A stretch of 49,801 nucleotides of DNA from Candidatus Omnitrophota bacterium (GTDB taxonomy: Bacteria; Omnitrophota; Gorgyraeia; JABMRN01; RBG-13-46-9), in contig JAMXCZ010000005.1 in the NCBI GenBank assembly GCA_024542975.1, positions 1 through 49,801 on the forward strand, in the 5' to 3' direction. The notes under the pieces are model-generated. The model did not search any database and was not told where the DNA came from. It saw nothing but the letters and a program-made list of their open reading frames with translations. Made by a program: the position numbers and the translations under genes. The first letter of the stretch is position 1, and each line of letters starts with the position of its first letter. Positions 38,022 to 48,500 of this stretch are shown piece after piece.

Positions 38022-38801
38022 TTACATGTTCGAAAAATAGAAGACACCGGTCAAAATGCAATCGAATAATACTATCAGAATAAAGCTCGTAACTACGCTT
38101 AAGGTAGTATACTTTCCTACGCCCTCGGCGCCGCCTGTCGTATTGAGGCCCATATAGCATCCTATAATCGCGATAGTGATAGCAAACACAACGCTTTTAA
38201 GTACGCCTGTCCATATATCCCTCCAGACAAGGAATTCGAAGGAAACATCTATATACCTGTAGGGGTTAAGTCCCAGATTGTATACCCCCACAAGAAACCC
38301 GCCTACCATCCCTACAAGGTCACTCATCACCGTAAGGCACGGAAGCATTATAAGAAGCGCGAGAAACCTCGGCACCACGAGAAAGCGCACCGGGTTAAGC
38401 GCCAGAACATCCAGCGCCTCGATCTGCTCGGAAACCTTCATCGTCCCGAGCTCTGCCGTTATGGCCGCGCCGATCCTGCCGGCCACGACAAGCGCAGTAA
38501 GAACCGGCCCGAGTTCACGCGCCATAGTGACAGAGACCATCGCGGCCACGTAGATCGTGCCGCCGAGTTGCGCAAGCTGATATGCCGACTGCATCGCTAT
38601 TACGATCCCCGTGAAAAACGCGACGAAAAAGACGATGATAACGGATCTTACGCCGATAAAAACCATCTGCTCGAAGATGCTCGCCCTTTTGGCAAATTTG
38701 CCCTTGGCCGGGCCTACGATAATCCAGTAGACCGTATCAAAAAATAAACCCAACACTTTTTTCGCGTGTTGGGCTGTGCTTATTGCATATGCACCTATCA
38801 T
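38022..38801 (-). CDS. mlaE: MlaE-family ABC transporter permease
   Basis: MARELGPVLTALVVAGRIGAAITAELGTMKVSEQIEALDVL. Confidence 0.92.
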   Translation of the reverse strand: MIGAYAISTAQHAKKVLGLFFDTVYWIIVGPAKGKFAKRASIFEQMVFIGVRSVIIVFFVAFFTGIVIAMQSAYQLAQLGGTIYVAAMVSVTMARELGPVLTALVVAGRIGAAITAELGTMKVSEQIEALDVLALNPVRFLVVPRFLALLIMLPCLTVMSDLVGMVGGFLVGVYNLGLNPYRYIDVSFEFLVWRDIWTGVLKSVVFAITIAIIGCYMGLNTTGGAEGVGKYTTLSVVTSFILIVLFDCILTGVFYFSNM

Positions 38802-38906
38802 AATCCGTTGTGTCCTATTTTTTCGCCTCTTTTAGATAAGCGCTTTTACGGCTTCTTCACTTGCCTTCCATACGTGTTTTATGTCGCTTGGGATTTTCAT
38901 CTACTT

Positions 38907-39887
38907 TTACCTTGCGCCCGATCCGCCGTTCGAAGAGCTGGAAAAAACTCCCATTTTTCTAAATTTCTTATAGCGTTCCGAGACGAGTTTACTTGTGTCT
39001 TTTTCCGACAATTCGGCCAGGTCCCTTTTCATGACAATTTTAATATTTTCTATCATCTCCTGCGGGTCCCTGTGGGCGCCGCCCAGCGGCTCTTTTATTA
39101 CATCGTCTATGATACCTAGGTCGCTTAAATTTTTTGCCGTAAGCTTCAGGCACTCGGCGGCCTGGGGAGCTTTTGCTCGTTCCTTCCACAAAATAGCCGC
39201 GCACCCTTCCGGAGATATAACCGAGTAATACGCGTACTCGAGCACATAAACCCTGTCCCCCACACCGATCCCCAAGGCGCCTCCGGAGCCGCCCTCGCCT
39301 ATCACAAAAACGATTATCGGAGTCTTGAGCGTGCACATCTTAAACATGTTTGTCGCAATGGCTTCCGCCTGGCCCCTCTCCTCAGCGCCTATGCCCGGAT
39401 ACGCGCCGGGCGTATCAATAAATATGATTATCGGCAATTTGAATTTTTCCGCAAGTTCCATCACCCTCATGGCCTTCCTGTAACCTTCGGGGTGCGCGCT
39501 CCCAAAGTTGCGAAGCAGATTCTCCTTGGTATCCTTGCCCTTCTGGTGCCCAATGACAGCCACTTTCTTCTGATCGATCTTCGCGAAACCCGCGATCATC
39601 GCCTTGTCATCACCGTATAGCCTGTCACCGTGTAGTTCTATAAAGTCGGTCATTATGAGGTCTATATAATCGAGTGTATAAAGCCTTTTGGGGTGCCTTG
39701 CGATCTGAACACGTTGCCAGGGGGTAAGATTCTTGAAGATCTCAAGCTTTACTTTCTTAAGCCTGTCTTCAAGCTTTTTTATCTCGCCGGAGAGGTCTAT
39801 GTCTTCTTTGGAGGTAAAATTCCGAAGCCCATCTATTTTTCTTTCGAGCTCCAATATCGGACGCTCGAAATCCAACCCGTTAGCCAT
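38907..39887 (-). CDS. accA: Acetyl-CoA carboxylase carboxyltransferase alpha subunit
   Basis: [69 protein letters not shown]. Confidence 0.95.
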   Translation of the reverse strand: MANGLDFERPILELERKIDGLRNFTSKEDIDLSGEIKKLEDRLKKVKLEIFKNLTPWQRVQIARHPKRLYTLDYIDLIMTDFIELHGDRLYGDDKAMIAGFAKIDQKKVAVIGHQKGKDTKENLLRNFGSAHPEGYRKAMRVMELAEKFKLPIIIFIDTPGAYPGIGAEERGQAEAIATNMFKMCTLKTPIIVFVIGEGGSGGALGIGVGDRVYVLEYAYYSVISPEGCAAILWKERAKAPQAAECLKLTAKNLSDLGIIDDVIKEPLGGAHRDPQEMIENIKIVMKRDLAELSEKDTSKLVSERYKKFRKMGVFSSSSNGGSGAR

Positions 39888-39891
39888 GTTA

Positions 39892-40716
39892 TCACTCCAC
39901 GATGGTGACTTCTATACCCGACGGAACTATAGCATAAAGCTCTATTACGTCCTCATTCCTCATTCTAACGCATCCCTTTGTAATGTATTTCCCGATCGAG
40001 CTTTCATCATTCGTGCCGTGTATGCCGTAACCCTCCACGGAAAGTCCCATCCAACGCAAGCCCAGTGCGTATTCTGCGCTATCAGGTTCAACAATAGCGC
40101 CGACCTTATACCATACGGGGCTTACAAGCTTCTCTTCTATTTTAAATGTCCCCGTAGGTGTAATGAAATCTTTGCCCGTAGAAACAGCGTAGGTTTTTAT
40201 TATTTCGCCCGTATCTTTTTTAAGCACCAATTGATTTGTGGCTTTATCCACATGGATGGCGAATTTGGCTGTGGTCACTTTCAGATGTTTTCCCGGGAGT
40301 ATTAAATTTGTTTCAAGACCGTTGGCTTTTTTGAGCAGTTCAACCGTCGTATTATGTCGGAAGGCTATGCCACCCAATGTATCACCCGGCTTTATCTCGT
40401 AAGAAATGCTATCATCGGTCGCAATATCGGAAAACAGGATATTTATATTGAGCCTTTCTATGTCCCGCTCGGCCTTCATGGCCTCGGGGGAGCCGGGAAA
40501 TTCCTCTATCAATCCCTTAAGCACTGTGAGTGTTTTCAGATATTTTCTTTTCGCCTCATAATCATGCGCCATGACCAAAAGGGACTTTTTGTTTTTGAGA
40601 TCCGCTTTATTGACCAGGAGCTCGCCTTTTTGCGTAACAATATTTTTGACACCCGTAGAGAGCAGAATTACGCCCAATGCCGCTATAATAACGATTGCAG
40701 CAAATTTTTTATTCAT
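39892..40716 (-). CDS. L,D-transpeptidase (YkuD) with LysM domain
   Basis: Lys[30 protein letters not shown]; YkuD catalytic [25 protein letters not shown]. Confidence 0.9.
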   Translation of the reverse strand: MNKKFAAIVIIAALGVILLSTGVKNIVTQKGELLVNKADLKNKKSLLVMAHDYEAKRKYLKTLTVLKGLIEEFPGSPEAMKAERDIERLNINILFSDIATDDSISYEIKPGDTLGGIAFRHNTTVELLKKANGLETNLILPGKHLKVTTAKFAIHVDKATNQLVLKKDTGEIIKTYAVSTGKDFITPTGTFKIEEKLVSPVWYKVGAIVEPDSAEYALGLRWMGLSVEGYGIHGTNDESSIGKYITKGCVRMRNEDVIELYAIVPSGIEVTIVE

Positions 40717-40761
40717 TTTAATCCCCTTTCGAGATGTGTATTTTTGTTTGAGAAATTTTCT

Positions 40762-41220
40762 TTACCAGAGCAAAAGTGCAAGCGCAATACCCGCTGCAAT
40801 GCCTACTATGACTTCCAACGGCGCATGCCCCAGAAGTTCTTTCAGCTGGTCTTCCCTGATACGGTGTTTCCAGTAGATATCTTCGAGCATTTTATTCAAC
40901 ACTTCTGCCTGCTTGCCGCTTGCGCGCCTGACACCCTGGGCATCAAATATCACTATGGCCGAAAAGGTGATCGCCACCACGAACAGACCAGACCCGAATC
41001 CAGAGTGAAGCCCGACAGCAGTAGAAAGAGCGCTTACCGTAGCAGCATGCGAGCTCGGCATTCCGCCGGTACCCACGAACCATCGGAAGTTAAAACGCCT
41101 CTCCCGTATCACACCGATTATCACCTTGAGAGTCTGCGTAATAAGCCAGGCATAAAGGGTAACGAAAAACACCTTGTTGCCGACAAATGCCACAAATATA
41201 TCCTTTGTCACTGCTTTCAT
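40762..41220 (-). CDS. Divergent PAP2 family (DUF212) membrane protein
   Basis: GGMPSSHAATVSALSTAVGL...VIFDAQGVRRASGKQAEVLN...GHAPLEVIVGI. Confidence 0.85.
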   Translation of the reverse strand: MKAVTKDIFVAFVGNKVFFVTLYAWLITQTLKVIIGVIRERRFNFRWFVGTGGMPSSHAATVSALSTAVGLHSGFGSGLFVVAITFSAIVIFDAQGVRRASGKQAEVLNKMLEDIYWKHRIREDQLKELLGHAPLEVIVGIAAGIALALLLW

Positions 41221-41272
41221 ATAGCCTATTATTATAGTATATAAGAGAGGCTGATGCAACAGTTTTGCGTTG

Positions 41273-42715
41273 TTACTTGCCTACGCAGAACTTGGAGAAT
41301 ACTCTTTCCAATATGTCCGGCTCTATTGCGTCGCCAAGGATTGACCCGAGGAAAAACACAGCCTCCCTGAGGTTAGAGGCGGCTATCTCCGGTGTGAAGC
41401 CCTGTCTTTTCTTGAACGCCCCCCGTGCTCTTCCAAGGCTTTTCGCCGCCATTTCCAGGTCTTTTTTGTGCCTTAAATTGCTTATAAATGTGGCCTCCGG
41501 GTGCATTATCTCTCCGCGCCAGACCTTGCGCAGTATTTTTTCCTCTATGTGCCCCACATTTTTATTCCGCAGTAAAGAGGCCTCGATTATCTCGCCATCA
41601 GGCGGAAATCCCCGTATTTTATGTATATTCAGTTTTCTTTTTAGATCGCTTTTGTTGGCAATTGTTATAAAATTTTTCCTTTTAATGGCGCTTAAGATAT
41701 CGCTATCCGCTTTCGTCCACGGCCTGCTTAAATCAAGCATAAAAAGAATGAGGTCGGCTTTATTGATGTATGATTTGGATTTTTTTATACCATGTTTTTC
41801 TGCAATGCCCTTCGGCCGGGATATGCCTGCCGTATCAACTACCCTTACTGGAATGCCTTTTAAGTTTATCTCTTCCTCTATGGCGTCACGGGTCGTGCCG
41901 GGTGAGGGTGTTACAATAACCCGATTTCTTCTGAGAAGCGCGTTCATCAATGAGGATTTTCCGACATTCGGCTTACCGCATATGACAGAAAGTATTCCTT
42001 CTTTTAGGACCATGCCCTGCCATGAATTATCTATAAGATCTTTGATTTCTTTTAATGCGCTGCCCAATCTCCGGTAAAGCTCCTTACCGGAGGCAGGCTC
42101 TATGTCTTCATCCGAAAAATCGATCCCGGCTTCTATCTCGCTTAATACGTCGAGCAACTCATCCCTTAGGGCAGTTATCTTCCGGGACAATTCGCCCTCC
42201 AGGTGCCCGAGAGCAACTTTGAGAGAGCCTTCGGTCCTGGATTTGATAATGTCGAGGACCGCCTCTGCCTGCGCAAGGTCTATTCTCCCGTTAATAAATG
42301 CCCTCTTTGTAAACTCACCCGGCCCGGCAAGCCTTGCGCCCGCGCTTAAGAGCAAATCCAAGACTCTCCTCAAGGAGACCACCCCGCCGTGGCAGTTTAT
42401 CTCGACTACATCCTCCTTTGTGTAACTCTTGGGCGCGCGCATAACGGTTAGTATAACCTCGTCTACAATGCTGTCATTCCCGCGAAAGCCTGCCTGTCCG
42501 GCAGGTAGGCGGGAATCCATAATATGCCCGTAATGCACCGTATAGGTCATGCACTCAGAGGGTTTCGTGCCGTTTTTGGACACGAAAATCCTGTCCGCTA
42601 TCGAAAGTGCCTTTCTTCCACTCAGACGCACTATACCTATCCCACCCTCGCCAACAGGTGTAGAAACTGCAGCAATCGTATCATCCACATTAACCAAAAG
42701 CGCCTTTTTTCTCAT
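41273..42715 (-). CDS. mnmE: tRNA modification GTPase MnmE
   Basis: TIAAVSTPVGEGGIGIVRLSG, G1 GKPNVGKSSLMNALL, C-terminal FCVGK. Confidence 0.95.
   Translation of the reverse strand: MRKKALLVNVDDTIAAVSTPVGEGGIGIVRLSGRKALSIADRIFVSKNGTKPSECMTYTVHYGHIMDSRLPAGQAGFRGNDSIVDEVILTVMRAPKSYTKEDVVEINCHGGVVSLRRVLDLLLSAGARLAGPGEFTKRAFINGRIDLAQAEAVLDIIKSRTEGSLKVALGHLEGELSRKITALRDELLDVLSEIEAGIDFSDEDIEPASGKELYRRLGSALKEIKDLIDNSWQGMVLKEGILSVICGKPNVGKSSLMNALLRRNRVIVTPSPGTTRDAIEEEINLKGIPVRVVDTAGISRPKGIAEKHGIKKSKSYINKADLILFMLDLSRPWTKADSDILSAIKRKNFITIANKSDLKRKLNIHKIRGFPPDGEIIEASLLRNKNVGHIEEKILRKVWRGEIMHPEATFISNLRHKKDLEMAAKSLGRARGAFKKRQGFTPEIAASNLREAVFFLGSILGDAIEPDILERVFSKFCVGK
42476..42516. repeat. Nested palindromic repeat inside mnmE
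   Basis: ATTCCCGC-GAAAG-CCTGCC-TGTCC-GGCAGG-TAG-GCGGGAAT; encodes SRLPAGQAGFRGN in the mnmE frame. Confidence 0.75.
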
Positions 42716-44016
42716 ATATATGGGGACGTCCCCCTTCTTGCCTCTGCTGCTACGTAAAAGGAGCCGGTGACTACTATTGCGTCCTCCGCGCCTGCGGTTT
42801 TTTCGGCTTCTTTTATTGCTTTCTCTACAGAGTCGGTAGTTGCCGCAACCTTATTCTGCATAAACTCTCCGATCGCGGCCGGTTCTTCTCCGCGCTCGCT
42901 TTTTGCCTTTGTCAAAATTATGCGGTCGGCTACCGGAACAAGTTCTTCGCACATGCCTTTTATGTCTTTGCCTTTCGAGGCGCCCAATACCAGAATAAGT
43001 TTTTCGTATTTAAAATTTCTTCGGATGGTTTCTTTTAAAGCGCGCGCGCTTGCTTTGTTTTGCGCTCCATCGATAATGATATACGGCTTTTTACCTATTA
43101 CTTCGCACCTCGCGGGAATACGCGTTTTCTCTATTCCATTCTTTATGTTTTCCCCGGAAATCGCTACCCCTTTTTCTCTTAAGCATTCTGCCGCCGCTAT
43201 TGCGGAGGTTGCGTTTATTGTCTGATGCCTGCCTATTAAATGAATTCTGCAATTCCTGTAATCTTCGAACGCGCCGCGAACATTGAATATTTCTTTTTCG
43301 TAATCTCCGCGCACCTCTTTGATGCCAACATCCCTCCCTACCAAGACGAGCCGAACGCCTGAGGATTCACACGCCATGCGGATCACGCTGAGCGCTTCGG
43401 CTTCCTGGGGGGCGCTTACTACTGTTGCGCCTCGTTTTATGATGCCGCTTTTTTCAGAGGCAATATCTGCCAGGGTATTCCCCAATATGCGGACGTGATC
43501 GTAACTTATGGGCGTAATAATCGAAACTGCGGGTTCGACAATGTTTGTCGCATCAAGCCTCCCGCCCAAACCCGCCTCTATCACGCCGTAATCGATCTTT
43601 TTTTCCCTGAAATAGTTAAAGGCAATGGCTGTATAAATTTCAAAATATGTCGGATCAAAACCCGGTTCATTCTCTTCCAGCAACTGTCGGGCAATACCCG
43701 CCTGATGAGCAAGATCGGGCTCGCTTATTGTTTCGCTATTTATTTTTATCCTCTCGCGCGCGTCCGTAACATGAGGAGACGTGTAAAGCCCTACGCGAAA
43801 GCCGGCCTCTTCCAGTATATTCGCGATAAAAGAAGCTGTCGAACCCTTGCCTTTTGTTCCGGCGACGTGAATGGCCGGAAAACTCCTCTCGGGATTACCA
43901 AAAATACCCGCGAGGCGACGCATCCTGTCAAGATCGAAAGATTCACGGGCTTTATGCCCGATCTTCTCGTAATCGACGAATGAGTTTAAATACTCTACTC
44001 TGTCCCCTTTATTCAT
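42712..44016 (-). CDS. folC: Folylpolyglutamate synthase/dihydrofolate synthase
   Basis: HVAGTKGKGSTASFIANIL, SPHVTDARERIKIN, VIEAGLGGRLDATNIVEP. Confidence 0.93.
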   Translation of the reverse strand: MNKGDRVEYLNSFVDYEKIGHKARESFDLDRMRRLAGIFGNPERSFPAIHVAGTKGKGSTASFIANILEEAGFRVGLYTSPHVTDARERIKINSETISEPDLAHQAGIARQLLEENEPGFDPTYFEIYTAIAFNYFREKKIDYGVIEAGLGGRLDATNIVEPAVSIITPISYDHVRILGNTLADIASEKSGIIKRGATVVSAPQEAEALSVIRMACESSGVRLVLVGRDVGIKEVRGDYEKEIFNVRGAFEDYRNCRIHLIGRHQTINATSAIAAAECLREKGVAISGENIKNGIEKTRIPARCEVIGKKPYIIIDGAQNKASARALKETIRRNFKYEKLILVLGASKGKDIKGMCEELVPVADRIILTKAKSERGEEPAAIGEFMQNKVAATTDSVEKAIKEAEKTAGAEDAIVVTGSFYVAAEARRGTSPYI

Positions 44017-44566
44017 TAAGGATTTTGATCTCGATTTTTAGAAGGCTGGTTTTATTTCGCAGGCGGTCGAGGTCTTTTTTGACGGTGTCTATCTCATCTT
44101 CCAGGTCGGAGGAGCGCTTATTCCATATGGATATTTCGTCCCCGGAAAGCGCAAATTCCTTTTTCCTTTTTAAAAGCTTCTGTATGTTTGCCAGTTTGCT
44201 GATGGAAGCTTTGAGAATTCTGGCCTTCTCGCCATATTCTACGCGCGCCTCGCGGGCGCCGATCCTTAACGCTTCTATTTTCGGGCCTATTTCTTTTTTT
44301 ATCGACGCGATTCGCTCCTCCACCTCGGATTCCCCGGCCTCCAGCTCCTCCTTGAGAGCGCGTATCTTTTGCGAGAGTGCGTCTTTTTTTTCCTTGAAAT
44401 TTTCCCGCAGCGACACTATTTTTTCACTTAAGCGCTTTTTCTCATTGAGCACCTTTCGGAACGACGGGTCTTTTTCAAGGACCATGTCTCGCGCGCCTTC
44501 ATCCAGTTGCTCGCAGCCGGCGAGAAAAAAACATAAAATTAGAATTGTTGGAATAAATATTTTCAT
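44009..44566 (-). CDS. Coiled-coil lipoprotein, function unknown
   Basis: MKIFIPTILILCFFLAGCEQ lipobox, heptad-rich Lys/Glu region. Confidence 0.6.
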   Translation of the reverse strand: MKIFIPTILILCFFLAGCEQLDEGARDMVLEKDPSFRKVLNEKKRLSEKIVSLRENFKEKKDALSQKIRALKEELEAGESEVEERIASIKKEIGPKIEALRIGAREARVEYGEKARILKASISKLANIQKLLKRKKEFALSGDEISIWNKRSSDLEDEIDTVKKDLDRLRNKTSLLKIEIKILNE

Positions 44567-44576
44567 TTTGATACCG

Positions 44577-45593
44577 CTATTTGCCGAACCGAAAATCAAC
44601 TATATCGCCATCCTTTATTCTATACTCTTTCGATTCCAATTTCAACAACCCTTTTTTCCTGGCTTCTTCCCTGGAACCGCAAGACACAAGGTCATCAAAA
44701 TTGACGATCTCGGCTTTTATAAATCCTTTCTCTATGTCAGAATGGATTTTTCCGGCTGCAGCGATTGCCCGGATACCCTCCCTTACAGGCCAGGCCTTTG
44801 TCTCATCCCCCTTAACGGTAAAAAACGTTATATAGCCGAGCGCGCTGTAGGCAAGCTTGAGCATCTTTTCCCCCGCCATCTCTTCCATGCCAAGCTCCTT
44901 TAAAAAAGCGCCCCTCTCCGACTCTTCCAGGTCCGCAATCTCGGCTTCGAGTTTGGCGCAAAATTCTACGCATTTCAGGCCTTTCTCTTTGCAGAAGTCT
45001 TTCATTTTTTTTACAATATCGCCCGAGGCTTGATTTTCATCGATGTTTCCGAGAAGAAAGATGGGCTTCCTCGATAAAAACTGAAACCCGCGTATCGACT
45101 TTTCTTCTTCAATTGTCAAATCCAAAACGCGCAAAGGCGTGTCCTCTTCCAGGCATTTTTTGCATTTAACCAGGGTTTCATATTCGAGTTTTTTCTCCGC
45201 GGATTCTTCCTGTTTTAATTCCTTGCCCAATCCGGGAAGCCGGCGGCTGATTATCTCCAAGTCGGATAGCATAAACTCGGCATCCAGATCCACTATATCC
45301 TTTACCGGGTTGCGCCCCGAAAATAATCCCAAAACTCCCATAATGGCCTCTATTTCCTTAATCCCGGGAAGGTGAAAACCCGGCAGGTCTTCGAATATTA
45401 TTTCGGCGTGCGTAAGTTTTTTGGGGTGGAATATGCTTTTTAATTTCTCTAATCTCGGGTCAGAAACCTTTACGGCGCCGAGATGCGCTTTGGTGGGATC
45501 CAGAGTTTCGAATTCTTCTTTTTTCTTACGGGTAATGGCCTTAAAGCATGTTGACTTGCCCGAGCCGGGAAAGCCCACTATCGCTATTTTCAT
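44577..45593 (-). CDS. YchF/Obg-like GTPase with C-terminal TGS-like domain
   Basis: MKIAIVGFPGSGKSTCFKAIT, FEDLPGFHLPG, YITFFTVKGDETKAWPVREGIRAIAAAGKIHSDIEKGFIKAEIVNFDDL. Confidence 0.8.
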   Translation of the reverse strand: MKIAIVGFPGSGKSTCFKAITRKKKEEFETLDPTKAHLGAVKVSDPRLEKLKSIFHPKKLTHAEIIFEDLPGFHLPGIKEIEAIMGVLGLFSGRNPVKDIVDLDAEFMLSDLEIISRRLPGLGKELKQEESAEKKLEYETLVKCKKCLEEDTPLRVLDLTIEEEKSIRGFQFLSRKPIFLLGNIDENQASGDIVKKMKDFCKEKGLKCVEFCAKLEAEIADLEESERGAFLKELGMEEMAGEKMLKLAYSALGYITFFTVKGDETKAWPVREGIRAIAAAGKIHSDIEKGFIKAEIVNFDDLVSCGSREEARKKGLLKLESKEYRIKDGDIVDFRFGK

Positions 45594-45594
45594 T

Positions 45595-48500
45595 TTACCC
45601 GCATTTAGAGTAGCCGCAGGCTTTGCAGACCATGCATCCTTCGGCATGCCAAAGTGCGCCGCCACAGTCGGGGCAAACGCCGACAATGTTGCCTGCTCTC
45701 TTTTTTGTCTTCAGTGCTACATCACCGGTTTTCTCATCCCGCAGGAATGTTTCGCTTTTCACCGAGAGGCCCGTACCGGTTTTCGGCGGCTCTTTCTCTG
45801 CCCGGGGTTTTTCCGTTTTAGTAAGATGCCTTTCTATCACGCGCGCTATGGCATCCGAGCAGGAAAATATCCTGCCGCCTTTTTCCCAGCTCGGAGACGG
45901 GCACCTTATGCCCCTCAACTGTTCTATAATCGCGGTGAGGCTTATCCCGCTTCGCAGGGCCAGTGACAGGAGCCGGCCGATAGCCTCAAGTTGGCTCATC
46001 GCGCAACCGCCCGCTTTTCCCATCTGCATAAAAACCTCGAAAGGCAGGCCCTCCTCATCTTCGTTGATAGTAATGTATAGGTTTCCGCATCCCGTAGCTA
46101 TTTTTGTAGTCGTGCCATGCGTAACGTTAGGCCTCGGCCGCGGAACGATTTCGGAAATCACAGCCTTCTCGATCTTATCCTTCTTTTCTATATTAAGCAC
46201 CTGTTCCATTCTCGACCTGTCTCTGTATACCGTAACGCCCTTACAACCCGTTTTGTGCGCCAGCATATACACCTTCTCTATGTCCTCCTCTGTCGCATCA
46301 TGCGGAAAATTCACAGTTTTAGAAACGGCGTTGTGCGTATGCCTCTGAAACGCCGCCTGCATCTTTATGTGCCATTCGGGAGAAATATCATGGGACGTAA
46401 CAAAGATTTTTTTGATATCAGGGGGTATTTCCGGAAATTCCTGTATACTACCCTTCTCAGTAACTTCTTTCATGAACTCTTCACTCCAGAATCCTCGATC
46501 TTTCGCTATTTTACGAAAGGCGCGGTTAACTTCGGGAAGGCGGTCTTTATCCATTACCTCTTTATAGTACGCTATAGCGAATATGGGCTCTATGCCACTG
46601 GAACAGTCCGCAATAATACTTAATGTCCCGGTCGGCGCTATAGTGGTCAATGTAGCATTTCTCAATTTCGGGCTGTCCGGTTTGTCATAGATACTGTCTT
46701 TAATATTAGGGAAGGCTCCTCTTTCCTCGGCAAGCTTGCATGATGCCTTTTCCGCTTCGGTTGATATGAAAGACATTACCTTATTGGCGAGGGCTGTGCC
46801 TTCGTCGGAATTATAGGGTATTCCCAAAGCGATCAGCATATCGGCGAAACCCATCACTCCCAGGCCTATTTTGCGGTTTGCCTTCGTCATTTCTTCGATT
46901 CTCGCGAGCGGGAATCTGTTCATATCGATAACGTTGTCGAGAAAATGGACCGCGGTTTCCACGGTCCCGGCAAGTTTGCCCCAATCAATCTCACCGCCCG
47001 CAACCATCCTGGAAAGATTTACCGAGCCAAGATTGCACGATTCATACGGTAAAAGTATCTGTTCACCGCAGGGATTAGTTGATTCGTACAATCCGATTTT
47101 GGGAGTCGGATTAAACTCGTTCATTTTATCGATAAAAATAATTCCGGGTTCACCGTTTTTCCAGGCCATTTTTACTATAAGATTGAAAACGTCTCTTGCA
47201 TTTAATTTTTTTATTGGTTTCTTAGAATGGGGATCTATGAGGTCGTAATCTTCATTCTTTTTTACCTTTTCTATAAAATCTTCCGTAACAGTCACGGAAA
47301 TATTAAAATTGGTTATTTCTTTATCATTCTCTTTGCATGTAATAAATTCCAGAATATCCGGATGGTCAATGCATAAAATCCCCATGTTTGCACCGCGGCG
47401 TGTATTGTGTGAGATAAATCCGTTGGCAATATAAGTATGAGAATCGGCAACAACCAGGTCAAGCGTTAACGTTTTACCGTAACTAACTGTTTGTACTTCA
47501 TCGTAGTATTGATTGTTGAGCAAAAACTCATTGAGAAAACTCTCTTGTAAAAAGGGGTATTCCTCAACAAGGGTCTCAAGCCTTTGTTTTGTGAGGTTAC
47601 GCGTGCCACCTATATCATCTAGATAATGGTATACCTTTCTGTAAAACTTATTCCGCGGTTTAAGTATCAGCGATTCATAGAACTTGCGAAATTTCATTGA
47701 TTGATTGGGTATAATATCATTTTGGGTAAAAAGCTTTTCTTTTATAAGATCTAACTTGACGTGTTTTCTTTTGCTTATGAAACCGATTTTTTCTTTGAAA
47801 AGTCTTAAGCCGTCAGGTGTCGAAATTCTCAATTGATATAAGGTATTTTTTCCAAAAGATGTTTCTCTTTTTGTGTTACTGGCGATGCGAGAAGGAATTC
47901 CTAAGCTGAGAAATAAAATTTGGACTTGGTCAATCAAGTCTCGTGAAATTGAAGACACGGTAGGATAGCCCTCTTCATGCATTGTACCGTCAGCTTCAAA
48001 CAAACCTCGCAAAAATGCTTCTGCGCAGATTCTATCCCCTTCCAATATTGGTTTGGGTATTGTCACAGAATAAGAGCCATTTTTTTGTATACCGACAAAT
48101 TTCAACCATTCTACAAGCATTTGGCTGTGATATATGTGGCTTATGCTCCTATCATCTTTTTTCTGCTCATATCTACTGCTTATTCCAAAATTAATTCGCA
48201 TAATCTCATCGAAATACTTTTTTAAATCAATAGAATCATGTGAAATGGAAAGCATTAATTTCCCTTTATGATAGCAGCCATCGCCTACAAAATAACCTAT
48301 TAATTCCGCCAGGCCTTCATTCATTTTTTTCGGAAGGTTACAAAGCTTTGTATTGAAATGAAACTTCCTATCAAATTGAGGAAATACAAATTTTTTGCCT
48401 ATAAATGTATTTTTTTGCAATGCAACCCAATCACCTTCACGCATGTTTATCAGTTCTTTCCAAACATAATTACCACCTCTATCGATAACTCTTATTTTAT

